Shown here piece after piece: positions 1 through 5,169 of a stretch of DNA of 5,169 nt. The stretch is from Pseudomonadota bacterium. Its GTDB lineage: Bacteria > Pseudomonadota > Gammaproteobacteria > Burkholderiales > Burkholderiaceae_C. A model generated the notes under the pieces. That model had not been told where the DNA came from. It worked only from the letters and a program-made list of their open reading frames with translations, and did not search any database. The position numbers and the translations under genes are program-made. Where the stretch lies: positions 1-5,169 of the forward strand of contig JAEZKX010000339.1 in NCBI GenBank assembly GCA_023436025.1. The letters are read 5' to 3'. The stretch's first letter is position 1. Each line of letters starts with the position of its first letter.

Positions 1-1048
<1,048 letters not shown>

Positions 1049-1068
<20 letters not shown>

Positions 1069-1633
1069 CGGCCTGTTCGACGGCGGCTGGTACCGCTTCG
1101 CGCGCCGCCTCGATTCGCCCAACTTCGGTCCGCGGCCCGCCGGCGCCTGCATCGACCTGCTCGTGATCCACTCGATCAGCCTGCCGCCAGGGGTCTATGG
1201 TGGTGACGAAGTGCAAAGATTGTTTACCAATTCCCTGGACTGGGATGCCCATGCCTATTTTCAAGGCATCCGGGGCATGCAGGTCTCGGCGCACTTCTAC
1301 ATCCGCCGCGACGGCGCCCTCTGGCAGTTCGTGAGCTGCGACGAACGCGCCTGGCACGCCGGGCCCTCGCAGTGGCGCGGCCGCAGCGGCTGCAACGACG
1401 ACTCCATCGGCATCGAGCTCGAAGGGCTGGAGGGCGAGACCTTCGAGCCGGCCCAGTACGAGGCTCTCTCCGTCCTGGCTGCCGCCCTGGCGCAGCGCTA
1501 TCCGATCCGCCACGTGGCGGGGCACGAGCACATCGCGCCGGGACGCAAGAACGACCCCGGCCCCGGCTTCGACTGGGCGGCGCTGCGGCGCGACCTGGGC
1601 TGGCCGCGGGAGTGGTTTCCCACAGGCAGCTGA
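1049..1633 (+). CDS. ampD: 1,6-anhydro-N-acetylmuramyl-L-alanine amidase AmpD
   Basis: AmpD is a cytoplasmic zinc amidase that cleaves the bond between 1,6-anhydroMurNAc and L-Ala in recycled muropeptides. In species with AmpR/AmpC it keeps beta-lactamase induction low. The 194-residue protein has one amidase_2 domain and no signal peptide, as expected for AmpD rather than a periplasmic amidase; E. coli AmpD is about 183 residues. Expected zinc ligands are H41 (LLVIHSISLPPG), H159 (GHEHIAPGRKNDPG) and D169. K167 in the same motif and E123 (SIGIELEG) match the catalytic Lys and Glu. The residue after H41 is Ser, where the enterobacterial enzymes have Asn. The ATG at 1049 lies inside the last codons of pilR in another frame, 20 bases before the pilR stop end, preceded by a weak purine-rich stretch (GAAGAA). 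This suggests translational coupling. No terminator or promoter is evident between pilR and ampD. Confidence 0.95.
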
Positions 1634-1717
1634 TCCGCTGGCCGTCCAGCAGCCATGCCGCCCGGGGTGCGCCCGGTGGTCGCGGCCGGGCCGCGCACTG
1701 CACAGGCCGGTCACATT

Positions 1718-1726
1718 TTTTCCACA
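1718..1726 (+). promoter_or_regulatory. DnaA-box-like site upstream of nrdA (weak)
   Basis: TTTTCCACA fits the relaxed DnaA consensus TTWTNCACA and differs from the strong box TTATCCACA at one base. It lies about 46 bp upstream of the predicted -35. DnaA is a known regulator of the E. coli nrdAB promoter, so the position makes sense. A single 9-mer of relaxed consensus can occur by chance, and I see no second good copy in the gap. Confidence 0.3.
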
Positions 1727-1727
1727 G

Positions 1728-1756
1728 GGTTGTTCACCTGCAACTCCGTGACAACC
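1728..1756. repeat. Inverted repeat next to the first NrdR box
   Basis: GGTTGTTCAC (1728-1737) and GTGACAACC (1748-1756) are reverse complements over nine bases, with one extra T in the left arm and a 10-base centre. The right arm overlaps NrdR box 1 by two bases. The arms are visible directly; the role is unknown. It could be an operator for another regulator, or an RNA hairpin at the end of the ampD transcript. No T tract follows, so a standard intrinsic terminator is unlikely. Confidence 0.5.
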
Positions 1757-1770
1757 ACTACCTATAGTGG
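1755..1770. promoter_or_regulatory. NrdR box 1 (upstream operator of nrdA)
   Basis: CCACTACCTATAGTGG has perfect six-base palindromic arms (CCACTA/TAGTGG) and matches the NrdR box core CWATATATWG except for two central bases. NrdR is a nucleotide-sensing repressor of ribonucleotide reductase genes and binds boxes in pairs. This copy ends one base before the predicted -35 hexamer, and its centre is 32 bp from that of box 2, about three helical turns. Confidence 0.88.
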
Positions 1771-1771
1771 A

Positions 1772-1800
1772 TTGAATTGCCTTTAGCCCCCATATATAGT
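1772..1800 (+). promoter_or_regulatory. Predicted sigma-70-type promoter of nrdA
   Basis: The -35 candidate is TTGAAT (1772-1777), followed by a 17-base spacer and the -10 candidate TATAGT (1795-1800), one base from TATAAT. Transcription would start near 1807, giving a leader of about 60 nt. The -10 lies within NrdR box 2 and the -35 directly follows box 1, so NrdR bound to both boxes should block polymerase. This placement supports both calls. Confidence 0.7.
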
Positions 1801-1802
1801 GG
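1787..1802. promoter_or_regulatory. NrdR box 2 (overlaps the nrdA -10)
   Basis: CCCCCATATATAGTGG aligns to the 16-base NrdR box, with the core CCATATATAG matching CWATATATWG at all but one position. The right half ATAGTGG is shared with box 1. A 16-base gap separates the two boxes, the spacing usual for tandem NrdR sites. Box 2 covers the predicted -10, which is the expected arrangement for direct repression. Confidence 0.88.
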
Positions 1803-1855
1803 GTCGCGCCTCGCAGAGCGGCTAAACTCGCCGGCCCGGAAAGAACAACTGCAGC

Positions 1856-1860
1856 AAGGA
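1856..1860 (+). promoter_or_regulatory. Ribosome binding site of nrdA
   Basis: AAGGA sits eight bases before the ATG at 1869 and is the best Shine-Dalgarno match in the leader. It fixes the nrdA start at 1869, which includes the Ala-rich N-terminal extension ahead of the ATP cone. Confidence 0.8.
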
Positions 1861-1868
1861 AGAATCGC

Positions 1869-4817
1869 ATGCAACCTGCCCTGAGCACTCCCACCGCTTC
1901 CGCCGCCGGCGCCGTCGGCGCGAGCACGGTGCCCTCTTCCGCCGGCACGGCCGCCGCGCCGCTTGCCCACTACCAGATCATCCGCCGCAACGGCGCCGTC
2001 GTCCCCTTCGAGCCGAACAAGATCGCCATCGCCATGATGAAGGCCTTCCTGGCCGTCCATGGCACGCAAGGCGCGGCCTCCGCCAGCGTGCGCGAGACCG
2101 TCGACCAGCTGACCCAGTCCGTCATGAAGGCATTGGTGCGCTCGCGTCCGGGCGGCGGCACCTTCCACATCGAGGACATCCAGGACGCCGTCGAGCTCGG
2201 CCTGATGCGCAGCGGCCACCACGAGGTCGCGCGCGCCTACGTGCTGTACCGCGAGCGCCGCGCGCAGGAGCGCGCCCGCCAGTCGCAGGACCAGGCGCCG
2301 GCGGCGGCGCCGCAGTTCCACGTCCTCGACGGCGGCCAGCGCGTGCCCCTCGACACCGGCGCGCTGCAGGCGCTGATCGTCGCGGCATGCGAAGGCCTGG
2401 GCGCGGACGTCCGGCCCGAGCCCATCGTGGCCGAGACGCAGCGCAACCTGTACGACGGCGTGCCGCTTGACGAGGTCTACAAGGCCTCCATCCTGGCTGC
2501 CCGCACGCTGATCGAGAAGGAGCCCGACTACACCTTCGTCACCGCCCGCCTGCTGCTGCACACGATCTTCAAGGAAGTCGTCGGCCGCGAAGTGCCCCAG
2601 GCCGAACGCGCCGAGGCCTATGCCGACAGCTTCCCGCTGTTCATCAAGAAGGGCGTCGAGAACGACCTGCTCGACGAGCGGCTGCTGCAGTACGACCTGA
2701 AGCGCCTGGGCGCGGCCCTGAAGGCCGAGCGCGACCTGAAGTTCGACTACCTGGGCCTGCAGACCCTGTACGACCGCTACTTCCTGCACGTGCGCAAGTC
2801 GCGCATCGAGCTGCCGCAGGCCTTCTTCATGCGCGTGGCCATGGGCCTGGCGCTCAACGAGATCGACCGCGAAGCCCGCGCCATCGAGTTCTACGAGGTG
2901 CTGTCGAGCTTCGACTTCATGTCGTCCACGCCGACCCTGTTCAACAGCGGCTCGCTGCGCTCGCAGCTGTCGTCGTGCTACCTGACCACGGTGCCCGACG
3001 ACCTGGACGGCATCTACGAGTCGATCAAGGAAAACGCCCTGCTGTCCAAGTTCGCCGGCGGCCTGGGCAACGACTGGACGCGCGTGCGCGCCCTGGGCTC
3101 CCACATCAAGGGCACCAACGGCGAGTCGCAGGGCGTGGTGCCCTTCCTGAAGGTGGTCAACGACACCGCCGTGGCCGTCAACCAGGGCGGCAAGCGCAAG
3201 GGCGCGGTCTGCGCCTACCTGGAGACCTGGCACCTGGACGTCGAGGAATTCCTGGAGCTGCGCAAGAACACCGGCGACGACCGCCGGCGCACCCACGACA
3301 TGAACACGGCCAACTGGATTCCCGACCTGTTCATGCGCCGCGTCATGGAAAAGGGCGAGTGGACGCTGTTCTCGCCCTCCTCCGTGCCCGACCTGCACGA
3401 CAAGTTCGGCGCCGAGTTCGAGAAGGCTTACCTGGCCTACGAGGAAAAGGCCCGGCGCGGCGAGATCAAGCCCAGCAAGACGGTGCAGGCCACCGACCTG
3501 TGGCGCAAGATGCTCTCGATGCTGTTCGAGACCGGCCACCCCTGGATCACCTTCAAGGACGCCTGCAACGTGCGCTCGCCCCAGCAGCACGCCGGCGTGG
3601 TGCACTCGTCCAACCTGTGCACCGAGATCACCCTGAACACGTCCGACTCCGAGACGGCGGTCTGCAACCTGGGTTCGGTCAACCTGCTGCAGCACCTGAA
3701 GGACGGCGTCGACGCCAACGGCGTCGCCTGCAAGGTGCTTGACCACGAAAAGCTGAAGAAGACGATCCACACGGCGATGCGGATGCTCGACAACGTGATC
3801 GACATCAACTACTACGCCGTCAAGAAGGCGCGCGACTCCAACATGCGCCACCGCCCGGTCGGCCTGGGCCTCATGGGCTTCCAGGACGCGCTGTACGAGC
3901 TGCGCATTCCCTACGCATCCAAGGAGGCCGTCCAGTTCGCCGACGAGTCGATGGAAGCGATCTGCTACCACGCCTACTGGGCGTCGACCGAGCTGGCGCG
4001 CGAGCGCGGCCGCTACTCCAGCTACAAGGGCTCGCTGTGGGACCAGGGCATCCTGCCGCCCGACACGCTGGACCTGCTGGCCAAGGCGCGCGGCGAGCAG
4101 TATGTCGACGTCGACCGCTCCTCCACCCTGGACTGGGAGGCGCTGCGCAAGAAGATCGCCAAGGACGGCATGCGCAACAGCAACTGCGTGGCCATCGCGC
4201 CGACCGCGACCATCTCCAACATCATCGGCGTCGACGCCTCGATCGAGCCCTGCTTCGGCAACCTGTCGGTCAAGTCCAACCTGTCGGGCGAATTCACGGT
4301 GATCAACCACTACCTGGTGCGCGACCTCAAGCGCCTGGGCCTGTGGGACGACGTCATGGTCATGGACCTGAAGCACTTCGACGGTTCGCTGCGCCCCATC
4401 GACCGCGTGCCGCAGGAGGTGAAGGCGCTCTACGCCACGGCCTTCGAGGTCGAGCCGGTGTGGCTGGTGGAAGCCGCCGCGCGCCGCCAGAAGTGGATCG
4501 ACCAGGCGCAGTCGCTCAACATCTACATGGCCGGCGCTTCGGGCCGCAAGCTCGACGAGACCTACAAGCTGGCCTGGCTGCGCGGCCTGAAGACCACCTA
4601 CTACCTGCGCACCACCAGCGCGACGCAGGCCGAGAAGAGCACGGTGCAGTCGGGCCGCCTCAATGCGGTGAGCAGCGGCAGCGCCACCGGCGGCATGTCG
4701 GCGCTCGACGCAGCAGCGGCGGCGGCGCGCGCGCAGATGGACGAGGCCGCATCGCAGCCGGCGACCGACATCAAGTTCTGCGGCGTCGACGATCCGACGT
4801 GCGAGGCATGCCAGTGA
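1869..4817 (+). CDS. nrdA: Class I ribonucleoside-diphosphate reductase, alpha (large) subunit NrdA
   Basis: The catalytic subunit reduces ribonucleoside diphosphates to deoxyribonucleotides by radical chemistry, using a radical passed from NrdB. The 982-residue protein is much longer than E. coli NrdA (about 761) and close to the long two-cone type of Pseudomonas. An Ala-rich extension (about 8-33) precedes a well-formed ATP cone at about 35-128 (IIRRNG, VPFEPNKI). A second, degenerate cone lies at about 150-238 (VLDGGQRVPLD, without the following K-I). The reductase barrel has the active-site cysteines C370 (SSCYL) and C599 (TAVCNLGSVNL), the thiyl residue C584 with N582 and E586 (SNLCTEI), and the radical-transfer pair Y911-Y912 (TTYYLRT). 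A flexible Ser/Ala/Gly-rich linker (about 935-966) leads to the C-terminal redox cysteines C971, C978 and C981 (ending CEACQ). No intein, frameshift or missing catalytic residue is visible. Regulation is by dATP/ATP at cone 1 and probably by NrdR at the promoter. Confidence 0.97.
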   Translation: MQPALSTPTASAAGAVGASTVPSSAGTAAAPLAHYQIIRRNGAVVPFEPNKIAIAMMKAFLAVHGTQGAASASVRETVDQLTQSVMKALVRSRPGGGTFHIEDIQDAVELGLMRSGHHEVARAYVLYRERRAQERARQSQDQAPAAAPQFHVLDGGQRVPLDTGALQALIVAACEGLGADVRPEPIVAETQRNLYDGVPLDEVYKASILAARTLIEKEPDYTFVTARLLLHTIFKEVVGREVPQAERAEAYADSFPLFIKKGVENDLLDERLLQYDLKRLGAALKAERDLKFDYLGLQTLYDRYFLHVRKSRIELPQAFFMRVAMGLALNEIDREARAIEFYEVLSSFDFMSSTPTLFNSGSLRSQLSSCYLTTVPDDLDGIYESIKENALLSKFAGGLGNDWTRVRALGSHIKGTNGESQGVVPFLKVVNDTAVAVNQGGKRKGAVCAYLETWHLDVEEFLELRKNTGDDRRRTHDMNTANWIPDLFMRRVMEKGEWTLFSPSSVPDLHDKFGAEFEKAYLAYEEKARRGEIKPSKTVQATDLWRKMLSMLFETGHPWITFKDACNVRSPQQHAGVVHSSNLCTEITLNTSDSETAVCNLGSVNLLQHLKDGVDANGVACKVLDHEKLKKTIHTAMRMLDNVIDINYYAVKKARDSNMRHRPVGLGLMGFQDALYELRIPYASKEAVQFADESMEAICYHAYWASTELARERGRYSSYKGSLWDQGILPPDTLDLLAKARGEQYVDVDRSSTLDWEALRKKIAKDGMRNSNCVAIAPTATISNIIGVDASIEPCFGNLSVKSNLSGEFTVINHYLVRDLKRLGLWDDVMVMDLKHFDGSLRPIDRVPQEVKALYATAFEVEPVWLVEAAARRQKWIDQAQSLNIYMAGASGRKLDETYKLAWLRGLKTTYYLRTTSATQAEKSTVQSGRLNAVSSGSATGGMSALDAAAAAARAQMDEAASQPATDIKFCGVDDPTCEACQ

Positions 4818-4822
4818 GCATG

Positions 4823-4843
4823 CGTGCGCGCACCACGCGCACG
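4823..4843. other. Stem-loop 1 in the nrdA-nrdB gap
   Basis: CGTGCGCG and CGCGCACG form a perfect 8-bp stem around the loop CACCA, starting five bases after the nrdA stop. The sequence after it is A-rich (AAATGAAAG) with no T tract. The stem can be read directly. A role in protecting the nrdA mRNA 3' end, or in attenuating read-through to nrdB, is inference. Confidence 0.55.
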
Positions 4844-4856
4844 AAATGAAAGAGAT

Positions 4857-4883
4857 ATCGGCGTTCTCCGACAGAACGCCGAT
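4857..4883. other. Stem-loop 2 in the nrdA-nrdB gap
   Basis: ATCGGCGTTCT and AGAACGCCGAT form a perfect 11-bp stem around the loop CCGAC, extendable by one T-G wobble. It lies 13 bases after stem-loop 1. No T tract follows on the + strand, so it is not a classical intrinsic terminator. It may still pause polymerase, block 3' exonucleases, or let only part of transcription through to nrdB. Confidence 0.7.
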
Positions 4884-4925
4884 GCAATCAAGCAACAAAA
4901 TGCGACCCGAATGTGAACGGACACT

Positions 4926-4953
4926 TTGATTCCCACATCCGGGCTCGCATAAT
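4926..4953 (+). promoter_or_regulatory. Candidate private promoter of nrdB
   Basis: TTGATT (4926-4931), a 16-base spacer and CATAAT (4948-4953) resemble sigma-70 -35 and -10 elements, with two and one mismatches. Transcription would start near 4960, just ahead of the GGAA ribosome site. The -10 lies in the centre of a small dyad, GCTCG (4943-4947) and CGAGC (4955-4959). I see no NrdR box here. The AT content stands out in a GC-rich background, but short hexamer matches are weak evidence. Confidence 0.4.
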
Positions 4954-4971
4954 CCGAGCACTGGAAACCAT

Positions 4972-5169
4972 ATGTTGACCTGGGACGACGAAGTCACGCC
5001 CACACCGTCAAATCCCGTGAGCAGCGGTTTGCATCCGAACCGCGAGGCGACGCATTCACCGCTCACGGCCGCGCCCCTCACTCCGCAACCGCAACTGCGC
5101 ACGCTGAACGACGGCGCCGTAGCGCCGCGCGCGCCCGCCGCGCAGCCCGCGCCGCGCAGCGCCGCCAAC
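4972..5169 (+). CDS. nrdB: Class I ribonucleoside-diphosphate reductase, beta subunit NrdB, 3'-truncated by the window
   Basis: NrdB is the small subunit that holds the dimetal centre and makes the radical used by NrdA. Only the first 66 codons are present and the frame is open to the last base. None of the ferritin-like fold or metal ligands is in view, so the call rests on position after nrdA and on the opening MLTWDDEVTP. I recall this as typical of Burkholderiales NrdB, which then carries a variable low-complexity stretch before the conserved domain. Residues 9-65 fit: they are rich in Pro, Ala and Ser with no clear secondary structure. The ATG at 4972 is supported by GGAA (4963-4966) five bases upstream. 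The first codons include several with A/T in the third position (TCA, AAT, ACA, GGT), unlike nrdA, as often seen near starts. Confidence 0.82.
   Translation, partial: MLTWDDEVTPTPSNPVSSGLHPNREATHSPLTAAPLTPQPQLRTLNDGAVAPRAPAAQPAPRSAAN

Noticed and set aside
1681..1695. GC-rich hairpin CGCGGC-CGG-GCCGCG after ampD, considered as a terminator
   Set aside because: The stem is only six base pairs with a three-base loop, and the nearest T run (1716-1721) is about 20 bases downstream. This is too far for an intrinsic terminator, and such stems are common in GC-rich gaps.
1763..1768. A second TATAGT in NrdR box 1, considered as an alternative -10
   Set aside because: No acceptable -35 lies 16-18 bases upstream (the 17-base position reads GCAACT). 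The hexamer is explained by the palindrome.
4846..4929. A 27-codon + strand frame in the nrdA-nrdB gap (starts MKEISAFSDR), considered as a leader peptide
   Set aside because: It has no ribosome binding site, spans stem-loop 2 entirely and resembles no peptide I know. Its length is within chance.
1758..5168. A 1136-codon open frame on the - strand covering nrdA and both gaps
   Set aside because: It mirrors nrdA, whose codon bias and protein motifs are clear. The translation is low-complexity (Val, His, Leu, Gln, Arg, Gly) with no recognisable domain. Stop-free antisense frames are common opposite GC-rich genes with strong third-position bias.

Overview
This GC-rich window (roughly two thirds G+C) looks like core chromosome of a betaproteobacterium of the order Burkholderiales. 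I base this on the order pilR-ampD-nrdA-nrdB, on the long NrdA with two N-terminal ATP-cone modules, and on an NrdB that opens with an M-L-T-W-D-D-E motif followed by a Pro/Ala-rich tail. I cannot place it to family. All genes are on the + strand. I see no mobile elements, tRNA/rRNA genes, CRISPR arrays or signs of recent transfer.

Layout. Bases 1-1068 encode the C-terminal part of a sigma-54 activator, best matched to PilR of the PilS/PilR pair controlling type IV pili. The frame is open to base 1, so the receiver domain lies upstream of the window. ampD (1049-1633) overlaps its end by 20 bases and encodes the cytoplasmic anhydromuropeptide amidase of cell-wall recycling. A 235-base gap (1634-1868) holds a dense regulatory region: a weak DnaA-like site, a 29-base inverted repeat, two NrdR boxes exactly 32 bp apart centre to centre, and a sigma-70-type promoter whose -10 lies inside the second box. 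nrdA (1869-4817) encodes the complete 982-residue class I ribonucleotide reductase large subunit. The 154-base nrdA-nrdB gap holds two perfect stem-loops without T tracts, then a candidate promoter. nrdB starts at 4972 and runs off the window; only 66 codons are present.

How it works together. NrdA and NrdB form the enzyme that converts ribonucleotides to deoxyribonucleotides. Control appears at two levels: allosteric, through the ATP cone of NrdA, and transcriptional, through NrdR, which itself senses nucleotides through an ATP cone. The hairpins and possible private promoter before nrdB suggest that the two subunits may not be expressed strictly in step. PilR and AmpD are functionally unrelated neighbours; their overlap implies one transcript.

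Nothing here amounts to a new system. The points most worth a second look are the composite nrdA control region and the structured nrdA-nrdB junction.
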